Assembly: GCF_949987515.2 (NCBI RefSeq)
Contig: NC_082703.1
Coordinates: 7,650,680 to 7,714,679 of the forward strand
Length of the DNA: 64,000 nt
Source: Delphinus delphis
Taxonomy: Eukaryota > Chordata > Mammalia > Artiodactyla > Delphinidae
Reading direction: 5' to 3'
Each line of letters begins with the position of its first letter. Position 1 is the stretch's first letter. Position numbers and translations under genes: made by a program. Positions 1-11,124 of this stretch are shown here, piece by piece. The notes under the pieces were generated by a model that was not told the origin of the DNA, searched no databases, and saw only the letters and a program-made list of their open reading frames with translations.

Positions 1-1752
1 TCTAATCCAAGAACATGGTATATTTCTCCATCTGTTTATATCACCTTTGACTTCTTTCATCAGTGTTTTGTAGTTTTCTGAGTACCAGTTTTTCACCTTC
101 TTAGGCAGGTTTATTCCTAGGTATTTTATTATTTTTGTTGCAATGGCAAATGGGAGTGTTTCCTTAATTTCTCTTTCTGATTTTTCGTTGTTAGTATATA
201 GGAATGCCAGAGATTTCTGTGCGTTAATTTTGTATCCTGCAACCTTACCAAATTCACTGATTAGTTCTAGGAGTTTTCTGGTGGCATCTTTAGGATTTTG
301 TAAGTATAGTATCATGTCATCTGCAAACAGTGACAGCTTTACTTCTTCTTTTCCCATTTGTATTCCTTTTATGTCTTTTTCTTCTCTGATTGCTGTGGCT
401 AGGACTTCCAAAACTATGTTGAATAAGAGTGGTGAGAGTGGACATCCTTGTCTAGTTCCTGATCTTAGTGGAAATGGTTTCAGTTTTTCACTGTTGAGAA
501 TGATGTTGGCTGTGGGTTTGTCATATATGGCCTTTATTATGTTGACGTAGGTTCCCTCTATGCCCACATTCTGGGGAGTTATCATAAATGGGTGTTGAAT
601 TTTGTCAAAAGCTTTTTCTGCATCTATTGAGATGATCATATGGCTTTTATTCCTCAATTTGTTAATATGGTGTATCACATCGATTGATTTGTGTATATTG
701 AAGAATCCTTGCATCCCTGGGATAAATCCCACTTGATCATGGTGTATGATCCTTTTAATGTGCTGTTGGATTCTGTTTGCTAGTATTTTCTTCAGGATTT
801 TTGCATCTATTCATCAGTGATATTGACCTGTAGTTTCCTTTTTCTGTGATATCTTTTTCTGGTTTTGGTATCAGGGTGATGGTGGCTTCTTAGAATGTAT
901 TTGGGAGTGTTTCTCCCTCTGCAATTTTTTGGAAGAGTTTGAAAAGGATCAGTGTTAGCTCTTCTCTAAACATTTGATAGAATTTGCGTGTTAAGCCATC
1001 TGGTCCTGGACTTTTGTTTGTTGGAAGATTTTAAATTATGGTTTCAATTTAATTACTTGTGATAGGTCTGTTTATATTTTCTAATTCTTCCTGGTTCAGT
1101 CTTGGAAAATTGTACCTTTCTGAGAATTTGTCCATTTCTTCATGGTGGTCCATTTTATTGGCATATAGTTGTTTTTAGTAGTCTCTTATAATCCTTTGCA
1201 TTTCTGCAGTGTCACTCCTTTTTCATTTCGAATTTTATTGATTTGCATCCTCTCCCTTTTTTTCTTGATGAGTCTGGCAAAGGGTTTATCAATTTTGTTT
1301 ATCTTCTCAAAGAACCAGCTTTTAGTTTTATTTATCTTTGCTATTTTCTTCATTTCTATTTCATTTATTTTTGCTCTGATCTTTATGATTTCTTTACTTC
1401 TACTGACTTTGGGTTTTCTTTGTTCTTCTTTCTCTAGTTGTTTTAAGTGTGGGTTAGATTGTTTATTTGAGATTTTTCTTGTTTCTTGAGGTGAGACTGA
1501 ATTGCTATAAACTTCCCTCTCAGAACTGCTTTTGCTGCGTCCCATAGGTTTTGGGTCATCGTGTTTTCGTTGTCATTTGTTTCTATATATTTTTTTATTT
1601 CTTCTTTGATTTCTTCAGTGATCTCTTGGTTATTTAGTAGCACACTGTTTAGCCTCCATATATTTGTGTTTTTTACAGTTTTTTTCCTGTAATTGATTTC
1701 CGATCTCATAGCGTTGTGGTCAGAAAAGATGCTTGATACAATTTCAATATTC
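1..1752 (-). pseudogene. L1 ORF2 linker and reverse transcriptase fragment, multiply broken
   Basis: Continuation of ORF2 after the endonuclease. Minus-strand frames of 88 residues (1709-1443) and 119 residues (1545-1186) correspond to the linker (RLNSVLLNNQEITEEIKEEI) and the Lys/Glu-rich segment before the polymerase. From about 860 down to 1 the DNA is homologous to the polymerase core of the copy at 44054-46180, including the region encoding the SIDAEKAFD and FADD motifs, but in shifting frames. Plus-strand frames such as 143-550 are only the antisense of this conserved region. The rest of ORF2 lies beyond the window start. Confidence 0.82.
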
Positions 1753-2337
1753 TTAAATTTTCCGAGGCTTGATTTGTGACCCTAGATGTGATCTGTCCTG
1801 GAGAATGCTCCATGTGCACTTCAGAAGCAAGCGTATTCTGCCCTGTGTTTCCTTATTTATTTTTTGTTTGGATGATCTGTGCAATGGGGTAAGTGGAGTG
1901 TTAAAGCCCCCTACTATTATTGTGTTACTGTCGATTTCTCCTTTCATGGTTGTTAGCATTTGCCTTACGTACTGAGGTGCTCCTATGTTGGGTGCATAAA
2001 CATTTATAATTGCTATATCTTCTTCTTGGATTGATCCTTTGATCATTATGTAGTGTCCCTCCTTATCTCTTGTAACAGTCTTTATTTTAAAGTCTATTTT
2101 ATCTGATATGAGCATTGCTGCTCCAGCTTTCTTTTGATTTCCATTTGTGTGGAATATCTTTTTCCATACCTTCACTTTCAGTCTGGATGTGTCCCTAGGT
2201 CTGAAGTGGGTCTCTTGTAGACAGCATATATATGGGTCTTGTTTTTGTATCCATTCAGCCAGTCTGTGTCTTTTGGTTGGGGCATGTAATCCATTTACAT
2301 TCAAGGTTGCTATTGATATGTGTGTTCCTATTACCAT
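1753..2337 (-). pseudogene. L1 ORF2 endonuclease domain remnant with altered catalytic site
   Basis: A 194-residue open frame begins at the natural ORF2 start (MVIGTHISIATLNVNGL). It holds the apurinic-type endonuclease that nicks target DNA for target-primed reverse transcription. Visible motifs are the N-terminal LNVNG (catalytic Asn), the CCLQETH block (catalytic Glu), YAPN, and the position that normally reads GDFN. Here that last motif reads GGFN: the codon at 1906-1908 is GGC where the copy at 47351-47353 has GAC. This removes a conserved catalytic Asp. The frame is lost after about residue 165, where the sequence shifts before the next part of the domain. Confidence 0.88.
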
Positions 2338-3295
2338 TTTCTTAATTGTTTTAGGTTTGTTTTTGTGGGTCTTTTTCTTCTCTTGTGTTTCCCACTTAGA
2401 GAAGTTTCTTTAGCGTTTGTTGTAAAGCTGGTTTGGTGGTGCTGAATTCTCCTAGCTTTTGCTTGTCTGAAAAGCTTTTTGATTTCTCTGTCAAATCTGA
2501 ATGAGATCCTTGCTAGGTATTCGTCGTTGTAGGTTTTTCTCTTTCATCACTTTCAGTATATCCTGCCACTCCCTTCTGGCCTGCAGAGTTTCTGCTGAAA
2601 AATCAGCTGATAACCTTATGGGGATTCCTTTGTATGTTATTTTTGTTTTTCCTTTGCTGCTTTTAATGTTTTTTTCTTTGAGTTTAATTTTTGTTAGTTT
2701 GATTAATAGGTGCCTTGGTGTGTTTCTCCTAGGGTTTATCCCGTATGGGACTCTCTGTGCTTCCTGGACTTGGGTGACTCTTTCCTTTCCCATGTTAGGG
2801 AAGTTTTTGACTATAATCTCTTCGAATATTTTCTCAGACCCTTCTTTTTCTCTTCTTCTTCTGGAACCCCTGTAATTCGAATGTTGGTGTGTTTAGTGTT
2901 GCCCCAGAGGTCTCTGAGATTGTCTTCAATTCTTTTCATTCTTTTTTCTTTATTCTGCTCCTCAGCAGTTATTTTCACCATTTTGTCTTACAGCTCACTT
3001 ATTCGTTCTTCTGCCCCCGTTATTCTGTTATTGATTCTTTCTAGTGTATTTTTCATTTCAGTTATTGTGTTGTCCATCTCTGTTTTTTGTTCTTTACTTC
3101 ATCTAGATCTTTGTTAGACATGTCTTGTATTTTCTCAATCTGTGCCTCCATTCCATTTCCGAGATTCTGGATCATCTTTACTATCATTAGCCTGAATTCC
3201 TTTTCAGGTAGATTGCCTATTCCCTCTTCATTAATTTGGTGTTGTAGGTTTTCACCTCACTCCTTCATCTGTGACATAGTTTTTTGCTGCCTCAT
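2327..3295 (-). pseudogene. L1 ORF1 remnant (RNA-binding chaperone), broken
   Basis: ORF1p is the trimeric coiled-coil RNA-binding partner of L1 RNA. The expected ATG lies at 3295 (minus strand), but a TGA follows after about 12 codons, and the body continues in other frames. The C-terminal domain survives as a 100-residue open stretch at 2793-2491 that contains the recognisable YKGIPIRLSADFSAETLQAR segment of the ORF1p C-terminal domain. The end of ORF1 probably overlaps the ORF2 start at 2337 by a few bases, as in the copy at 48001-48010. It is non-functional because of the early stop and the frameshifts. Confidence 0.8.
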
Positions 3296-4345
3296 TTTTT
3301 TTTTTTTCTTATGAGTGGGATTGTGTTCCTGTCTTACTGGTTGTTTGGCCTGAGGCTTCCAACACTGGAGTTTGTAGGCTGCTGGGTAGAGCTGGGTCTT
3401 GGTGCTGAGATGAGAATCTCCGTGAGACCTCACTCCAATGAATATTCCCTGGGGTCTGTGGTTCTCTGTTGATCCAGTGGTTCAGACTCAGAGCTCCCAC
3501 AGCAGGAGCTTTGGCCCAACCCCTGGCTCATGAACCAAGATCCCGCAAGCCACGTGGGGTGGCAAAAAAAAAAAACAAAAAAAACAATAACAAAGTAAAA
3601 CAATAAAATTGGACTAGGAAACTAACAGATACGTTAGAAAGAATATAAAAATAAAAATATAGATGATTCAACGACCAGAAGGTACATCAGTACCACAACC
3701 GTAAAAAAGAGGAGGAGGGAAAGAGAAAAGGTCTTGGAGGGCAGGGCCAAAGCAAGAACGAGGTTTGGGTGGTGTGTGGGGCCTGTGCTCAGGACCCACA
3801 GGGCTAGAAAAGGCCCTGGGGGCTGTGGGGGTGGGGCTTAGGCTCAAGGAACAGAAGGGGCCTAAGAGGGCAGGGCCCCTTGGTCTCAGAGGGCGGGGGA
3901 ACTCACCAGGGAGCCCAGCAGGCTTCCTGGGCTCAAGTGGCATCTCCTCATCTCCCCGGCCTGCCTCTCCTGATCTCCCCAGCCTCCCTCCTATGCCCCA
4001 AAGAACCCATGCGGCCTGCAGGGGGCTTTGGAGTGGGGGTACCAGCCTGGGAGCTCAGCAGGCTCCCCGGCCCAAGTAGGCCAGGCGATCACCCTCTGCT
4101 CCTCTCCCACTCTTCCTGGAGGGTCCCGCTTGCCTATCCTGATCTCCCTGGCCTCAGTGGCGCTGATCCTGTCTGGCCACCACTTCTCCTCTCCCCCTCA
4201 GCCCCCCTACAACCTACCAGTTCACTTGGGGGTCCCTCCCGTCTCCTTGGGCATCAGGGTCCTCTACCAGCAGCTGGAACACCCTAGTTGTGGGGAAACG
4301 CTAACTCGGCATCTTCCCACACCACCATCTTGACTCCTCCCTCTC
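3296..4345 (-). promoter_or_regulatory. L1 5'UTR / internal promoter region of copy A
   Basis: GC-rich 5' leader of the L1 (about 3660-4345) followed by an A-rich tract near 3560-3660 and then the ORF1 start. L1 leaders normally carry an internal RNA polymerase II promoter. Here a CAAGATGG motif (minus strand, about 4325-4332) matches the YY1 site that fixes the transcription start in other mammalian L1s. Several open frames on both strands in this GC-rich stretch are chance frames. Near 3537-3573 there is a segment that resembles the tail of a CHR-1 SINE, followed by an A-run. Confidence 0.75.
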
Positions 4346-7300
4346 CATATTATTTAAATGGATTACTTGTCTGAGCTGCCTTGCAAATAAATTGCAGGAA
4401 TGATCACTCTCTCTACTTTGAGAGGGATTTCTTCATAAAGAGTGCTGACAAGAATAACAGGATCATGTCACCCCCAGTCCATCCTCAGTTCATTATACTT
4501 GGTCTTTTATCTCTTCTACCTGTCTTGGAGATTCTCAGCAGAGAAGTCTCCTAAGATGGTGTCAGTAAGCATCACATGGAGGAACAGGGGGTGAGTCAGC
4601 TCTGGACTCCCCAAAACACACCAAAAACTATACTGATGAAGCAAAACTTAGTTGATTTGACCCACTGCTGTAAGGGAGGATACAGCCTTGACAGCGCCTT
4701 AGCAGTGTCTTAGAAGAGGGAGTTCAGGGGAAGATATTTGAAGGGTGTTGTCATTTAAGGCAGATCTTTCAAGGCAAGGAGCTGACTGGATTCACGTAAG
4801 TGTTTTTTCGCTTTTTTTTTTTTTCTTTACATGATGCTTCAAGATTGCTGAACAGACACCTTGAGGTGTTGGTCTTAAAGCCAATCTTGATAAGGAAATT
4901 CTTTGTTTGATAAGTGAGCTGTTTGCCCAAGATCCTGATAGAAGAGCTATTTACCTAGATGAGCAAACTGTTTGCTCCCATAAATTTATTTGTGGAAATT
5001 CCCTGAAACAAACAGTGAAATTTTTTATTGCTTTATAGCCTAATCTTTCTGAGCAAGAGTTAAGTCAGGTTGACATAGGTGGCCTCCGTTTAGTTCTATA
5101 GTTATGTGGATTCAGGAGAATCTCCATTCTTAAAGGTTTTATCCTAAAACATGACACAGATTTACAGGCTAAGGTCATTCCTGTTTCTCCACTCTTGGGA
5201 GTTCAAACTTATTCATTCCATCTCCAAATATCTTCTCCTGAATGACAGTGTCTAAAGCTTACCATTGTTTGGGGAACTTTCCTGGCCCCTGCTCTTGTCT
5301 GGTCACATTCAAGTATATGCCTAAGTTTGTTTTATTGTCTGTACTTGCCCAGCTTTCAATCGTATTGAAGGTCTCTTAAAGAATTGAAAATTGAAGGAAA
5401 AATATTTTGTCTCCTTGCAGTTGGAAATATGGACCCAGGATTTCTTTCAACTCTACATTCTGCTTTCCTAGATGAAAGGCTTTCAGTGAGATGCTAAACA
5501 CAATTGATTAGAACAAGAAGGGGCAGTAGAAGTTGACAAAGACATGTCTACTGCACTGCATCCTTTACCTAATCCCTATACCAGGTGCCCAGTTTCAAGA
5601 AATCAGAGAACAAATCAGAAACTTGGATGTTTCTGTTTTTGGAACCTGATTCTGCTCATGGATACCTGATGATTTGTGTAGCTTTGTTTTGGCTCTCCCA
5701 TAGGGGTTGGTCATCTCTGTAATGCAATTTAAGTGTTGACCCTTGAATAGTATCAAATCCATCTAGAAACAAAACCCTTTACTAGACCAGTATTTTCATG
5801 CGACCACCGTGCAGAGTTTTCTGGTCTTAAGATTAGATTCCTTAATAAAAATAACAGTCAAAATTAGGCCTGAGTTTGCCATGAGGATTTGTTCTGTGAT
5901 TAGAAATGATGGTGTCCTCTCCTACCTCACCTGTTCTCCTGGGGACCACTGACATCTTTTTTCTCTACATGTTGCTATGGGTTCTGAATTACTTTCCTTA
6001 CTTTATCAGCCTACAATAAAGTCCTAACGTGGCTCCCGAGCCTGGGTCCATACTATCCTTTGGCAGCCAGGTCACTGGAAAGACTACCATGTTCTGTGTG
6101 TATATTCTACTGAGACTGTCTTAATGTTCAAGACCAAATCATACCATTTGAACTGGACACAAAGTCGATCAGGGAGCTGCCCTTCTGCTTCCCATTCCCC
6201 CAGTCTACTTTGAATATTATTTTCTATCTAATTAAGCTTCTTATCTTGACTCCATTTTTGCTGGGTCCATCTTGGTTTTTTCTTCTTTTTTCTTTTTAGC
6301 TTTTTGTTTTTTCCAATTTCAGAACGCCAAACCAGGTTCTGACCCAGCCCATATACAGAGGCCACTTGTAGCAGCTGTCATCAAGATCTGTGTCCTACAG
6401 TCATGCAGAGAAGACTGCCTGTCTCTACGCCATGGTGAAGTAACCAAGCCACCACCCTAAATGCTTAAAGCACCCAGCTTCTGCTTCTACATGGAGAGAA
6501 ATCAGATACCACCAAGGGTCTAGACCAAGTCAACGTGGGAGTTTTAAGGAAAGAAATTACAATCTGAATTTCTTTACTGGACTTTCCCCCTTTAATGGCA
6601 TTTTGTTTATTTGTTTGTTTTGTTTTGTTGGTCACCAGCACCTCTTAATGACTCCTGGAGTGTTAAATCTGGTGCTTGCCATCCCGCTATAGAAGTGAAG
6701 GTGGTTCTTCAAGATTTCTTGTCCAAATGCTCCCTCTCAAGGCTCCTTCACTCAAGATGTGGCTCATCAGACTTTCATTTGTGACTGATTTCCCAGGGGA
6801 AGGATGTAAGTCTCAGAGCTTATGCAAGCTACTGGGGAAATTATGCTCCTGCTAGTAGCACCACCTGAAGCCACCTTGTTCCTGTCTCTTTCAAGCTTGA
6901 TTCTGGGGCCCCCTTTCAACCTCATGTACCCCGTCTGCCTTTCCTAGGATTCTCCTTCTTTAGAAAATTAGCTAGAGTCTCTTTCTCTCACCTGCAAGCA
7001 AATCACCTTCTCAACTTTTGTTGCTTTCAAGAGGCTGTGTATTACAGTTATATTTTGGTGCAATCCACTTGATCACAGCCAGGCTGGCCCATGCTCTGCA
7101 CTGGTTAATTGCAACAGAACACACAGTCACAGTTTCCTACACAAAGCTCTATAGGAAGGAGCACACTTAAGGAAAAATATTTTCTCTTAAACTGTATACT
7201 ATCTCTGGCTTCCTTCTGAGCACAGGGACAAATGACTTCCTCTACTCATATGATGAGCCAAGTTTGCAATGAGACCATTACAAAAAGCAGTGACTCACTA

Positions 7301-7365
7301 TCAATTTTGGCTTGAAGCTAGCTGTTCAGAGACCAGATCCTTTTTGAAGTTTATGTTCCTGACTC
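4346..7365. other. No gene or clear repeat recognised (single-copy-like DNA)
   Basis: About 3 kb of AT-rich sequence with short T-rich runs (around 4807-4824, and the TTTG/TTTTG-rich stretch at 6604-6632). No open frame longer than 62 codons, no recognisable protein motif and no interspersed repeat that I can name. It could be intergenic or intronic. Confidence 0.5.
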
Positions 7366-7386
7366 TGTGTGTGTGTGTTTGTGTAT

Positions 7387-7452
<66 letters not shown>

Positions 7453-7470
7453 GAGAGAGAGAGAGAGAGA
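7366..7470. repeat. Compound microsatellite (TG)n-(GA)n
   Basis: A TG tract (about 7366-7434, with a few interruptions near the start) runs directly into a GA tract (about 7435-7470, one GGGA interruption). The long open frames crossing it on both strands are repeat artefacts made of VCVC/THTH and RERE dipeptides. Confidence 0.97.
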
Positions 7471-7974
7471 ACCCTGTCACATGGAAGCACAGACTACATC
7501 CTTCTCCCAAGGGAGTGCTGCTTTGTTGCACTTTCATTTACTTCCAAACTGGTTTTAAAATCTTCTGGCTTTCTTATCTAGTCATTCCTTTGCAGTAACA
7601 ATGAAATGGCAATCTGAACAGTACTGAGGTGAAGGTTTCCCAAGAGTCTTGCATTTGAGATTCCCCATGTGAAGGGCAATGGCCTCTGTGACCAGGGCAA
7701 GTCTATTTGTGTCCCCCGGCTCCTATTTACCACTCCCTTTCCTCCTGGATGTTTTAATCAGGTGGTATCCTATTGATGTGAATAGCAGAGGCTGTTTTAC
7801 AGAGAAAAAGAAATCATAAAAGCTTTGCAGTGGGAAGGGTTCCCATTTATTCTTTGTCACAATAATGGCAGTGATAAAGAATACATACGGACTGGTGATG
7901 AATCAATAATATACTTACACGAAGCATCACAATGTATGATCTATACACATACACACATATGTAAACTAAACATG

Positions 7975-8110
7975 CGGGTCTTACAACATCCTTATGAGAT
8001 AATTATGCATGTTACTGATATTATTAACCCCAATTGAGAAATAAATAAACTTGATGTTCCCAGACGTAAGTCACTTCCTTCAGTCACAAGTTAGTAAATG
8101 ATGGAGGGAG
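7975..8110 (+). repeat. MIR SINE relic
   Basis: Diverged match to the MIR core: the CTTACAACATCCTTATGAGA-type start, then ATTATTAACCCC, an AAATAAATAAACTTGATG stretch at the 'gaggaaactgag' position, and TCACAAGTTAGTAAATG at the 'cacagctagtaagtgg' position. Old and degraded. Confidence 0.6.
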
Positions 8111-8114
8111 GTCT

Positions 8115-8262
8115 CTAGACCCTTGCTAACTAAAGGATGCCTGTGAACTGCAGACTCTTGGACCCCCACCCAAGAGGTGCTGAATCAGAGTCTGTATTTT
8201 TACAGGACCCCCAGGTGATTCTCTTGCACAACAAAGTGTAAGGAGCATTGCTTCAGATCAAG
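8115..8262 (+). mobile_element. MER5-like hAT-Charlie DNA transposon relic
   Basis: The stretch contains the typical order CCCCCACCC, GGTGCTGAATCAGAGTCTG, a T-rich spacer and CCCCAGGTGATTCT, then a degraded terminal repeat. This resembles the non-autonomous hAT-Charlie family MER5A. No transposase is encoded. Confidence 0.6.
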
Positions 8263-10885
8263 TCTCTGTTACATGTCATGGAAGGTTTAGTAATTTTTAC
8301 CAGAAGCCACCTCCTTCTTTCTTAACGCTTTCAACAGGATCATTTTGTAAGAGGCTGGCCAACAGGGTGAAGAATCACAAAGTTTGGGGCCTCGGTTTAT
8401 CCCCAGCTTTATCCTCAGCTTATTCTCCAGTCTGAGAGATCATTTCTTCCCTTTTCCATCATTATCACTACTGGGAAACAAAAGTAAGCATAGCTGCAAA
8501 GGGGCAGAAAACAGGAAAGGAAAAGAAAGGATGCTCAGTCAATTGTTTCCTGTTCCTTCTAATTTGAAGAGCTGCTCCAAAAGCACAAACCATTAGGACT
8601 GGATTTTGAGGAGACCCAGGAGAGCTACAGATGGAGTTATTTTGCTGTCTGTTGCTAATGTCATCTACCAGGTACACAGACATGATTTTCCTTCATGTGT
8701 CTCAGGGCCCTAGTACATTCTGTTGTCAAATTTTCACAACGAAAAATAACATGGTTTAAGAATACGAAACTTATATCTCTCCCTGGGAGATCCAGGCTAG
8801 CAGTACTATGTATTCATTCCAGGCCTCTACAAAGATATACTGGCCCAGGAACCCGGAAGCTGAATTATGTCCTGCCCAGTCCTTGCCCAGCCCGCCTGCC
8901 TGCTCACGTTGAGCTTCAGGTTTATCTATCACCCCAAAACCAAAGGGAAGTAAACTGGGATGATGTGTCAGTTGCTCCTGTTCTGGTCACACTATGGCCT
9001 GCTTGAAATTAACCAATGTCTGACCATAATCTGACTGCTGAAGCTCAGCGTGCTGCAATGGTTTGAAAGTTTGGCAATCTACCCAAACCACGCAATATCT
9101 ACTCACTAAGTCTTCTGACTTTCCCAAATTTTACCCTATTTCTAGATATTTCATTCTTCCAATGGATCTTCTTTGCCCAATACGTATTTTTCATTTTAAA
9201 TCAAAATATTGTTGTTGTTGTTTTCTTTGTTTCTATTATATTCCAGGAAGCTAAAAGGCATAGTGCTCAAATTTTGTAGGATACAAAAGAGCTGAATGGC
9301 TGGAAATTGGGTCAAGGGCACATGTTCCTTTAGTATATATCTCAAAACCTTTTTCCCAAAAGGAAATAACATCTAGGTAACAAATACAGACATTTTCAAA
9401 ATTCTTCCTGTAGCTTTTCCTATAAGCTTGTGTCACCTTACTGAACATATGAAAATCAATTTGGGAGGACACATATGATTCTGAGAATTATCTCCAGTGA
9501 AAATATGGATCTAACAGGCTACAGATCAGAAGAAAAAGACTTTATTGTGGATGGAAGAATCAAGTTAAACACTTTCAAATTGGAGGAAAGATCCTCTTTG
9601 CAGACTTGCACTTCTATTTATAGCGTGTCACATTGTTTACTATGGGGTACGCTTTCAGCCAACTGGTATATACAAAGCACCACTAATGAGCCAGAGACTC
9701 TGCTGGTCACTAGGAAAAGAGAAAGCAAGGTTCCTGCTCTCTTGGCTCTTACTTTCTAGTGGTCATTGGTTATTATGATGGCAGAGGAGGGGAGTGACCT
9801 GGGAGAAAAATAAGAATGATGTTTGCAAATGGAAAGGGATATGGGTGATACTAATTTTCGTAAATACATTCATGGGAGCTTGTTGAGCAGCCAGTTTCCC
9901 TGTTCTCAAGATGCCAGCATGTACCATGATGTCAAAGAGCTTTAAGAGATGCTGCAAACCAGAATTCCATCTTCCCTTTCCCGCTAGTGATCACATGGAC
10001 GTCACAACTACTGAAAGAGTGCCAGTCCCAGAAAACAATTTCATCTAATTACTAAAACCTAGGTTCTTCAAAGCAAAATATCAGGGAGCACTGAGCAAGC
10101 TTCTAGAGTTCATGTTTTGCCCACCAGATCCATTCTCCCCAGGTATCCTCTTTAGGTGGAATGGGTTCTCGCGTTTATTCTGCCTTCCATGGAAGAAGCT
10201 GTACTAGCAGGCAACCACAATGGCTGTCATCTGTCAGCATTTATTACCCACCATTAAAGCTAAAGGGAATGTTAATGAAAAATATTACAGCATGCTTTGT
10301 AAAATTTACAAGCCGTTTTAATATCACTTCCTGCCAAGCTGAATATAGAGATTTGCCTAATCACAAAATGTTACGTCTCACATCTTCTCCCCTAGCCTCG
10401 TTTCCAGATACCCAGCATCCATCCAACTTGCAGTAAGAAAGCCTATGTTCAATTACTCAATGCAGAATTCAGTCACATTTTACCAGAGGTTATTCTGCAA
10501 GAGTCTTCTGTGTTTTGTCTTTCCATGTTCTAAAAAGAGCGTGGATTGAAGGTTGCAGATCATTTTCGAGTCGATTGCTTTATGTGGACTCAGAGCCTCA
10601 CTGCCCTGTCTGACGTGGCTTTAGGGAAGCTGAGACAATGCTCTTCAATAAACAGGCTTTGTCTGCCCGCGCTGGCAGCAACTGCTTCACAAAGAGTACA
10701 CAGGCAATATGTTACTATGTATTACCCATGGGCACTTAACACTCCTGCACACAGCTTCCAAATCTGTCATCTTTCTAATCTGCTCTTGCCAAATTCCTAT
10801 TCTCCTGGCCTGGGACATAGGACTTAAGCTTCTTCTCCAGCCTCTGGGCTCCATGATCACTCGAGCCTTGTGAATGTTCACTTTC
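8263..10885. other. No gene recognised; possible L2 relic near 9665-9765
   Basis: Mostly single-copy DNA. A 103-codon open frame at 8695-9006 and a 94-codon frame at 9475-9759 show no family resemblance and no supporting context. A segment at about 9665-9765 (AAAGCACCACTAATGAGCCA, then GGTTCCTGCTCTCTTGG) weakly resembles the L2 3' end ('tactatgtgccaggcactg ... ccctgccctc'). Confidence 0.4.
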
Positions 10886-10900
10886 AAGAGGGAGAATGCT

Positions 10901-11109
10901 GGGCTCCCCTGGTGGCGCAGTGGTTGAGAGTCCGCCTGCCGATGCAGGGGACACGGGTTCGTGCCCTGGTCCGGGAAGATCCCACATGCCGCGGAGCGGC
11001 TGGGCCCGTGAGCCATGGCCGCTGAGTCTGCGCGTCCGGAGCCTGTGCTCCGCAACGGGAGAGGCCACAACGGTGAGAAGCCCGCGTGCCGCAAAAAAAA
11101 AAGAAAAAA
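10901..11109 (+). mobile_element. Short CHR-2 (central-deletion) cetacean SINE with 15-bp TSD
   Basis: tRNA-derived SINE starting GGGCTCCCCTGGTGGCGCAG and ending GCGTGCCGC plus an A-tail. The head keeps tRNA-like RNA polymerase III boxes: A-box-like TGGCGCAGTGG (10913-10923) and B-box GGTTCGTGCCC (10956-10966). A perfect duplication (AAGAGGGAGAATGCT) flanks it at 10886-10900 and 11110-11124, showing L1-driven insertion. High GC and intact CpGs suggest a fairly young copy. Open frames crossing it on both strands are not genes. Confidence 0.95.
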
Positions 11110-11124
11110 AAGAGGGAGAATGCT

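Larger units (their letters stand above)
1..4345 (-). mobile_element. L1 LINE, 5' end present, 3' end cut by window edge (copy A)
   Basis: Read on the minus strand, this interval holds in order an L1 5'UTR (about 4345-3296), ORF1 remnant (about 3295-2327), ORF2 endonuclease (2337-1753) and part of reverse transcriptase (to position 1). The 5' end carries the typical L1 start with an AAGATGG (YY1-like) site near 4325-4331. The reading frames are broken by many stops and shifts, so the copy is dead. The remaining reverse transcriptase C-terminus, 3'UTR and A-tail lie outside the window, so TSDs cannot be tested. The sequence is closely similar to the L1 at 43594-49829, and both are of the type found in whales and other cetartiodactyls. 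Confidence 0.93.

Noticed and set aside
143..550. 135-codon plus-strand frame with a similar partner at 45555-45911
   Set aside because: The similarity exists because both are the antisense of the same conserved L1 polymerase region.
3668..4333. Several Pro/Gly-rich open frames on both strands, up to 135 codons
   Set aside because: They lie in the GC-rich L1 5'UTR. An ORF0-like antisense gene is known only from primate L1s and nothing here resembles it.
7301..7581. Frames with Cys-Val, Thr-His and Arg-Glu runs
   Set aside because: Translations of the (TG)n-(GA)n microsatellite.
8695..9006. 103-codon frame starting MCLRALVHSVVKFSQ
   Set aside because: No recognisable domain, no context, and a length compatible with chance in 64 kb.
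10901..10970. tRNA-like head with A and B boxes, considered as a tRNA gene
   Set aside because: It is the tRNA-derived head of a SINE: no intact cloverleaf or anticodon arm, and it continues into a SINE body with A-tail and duplications.
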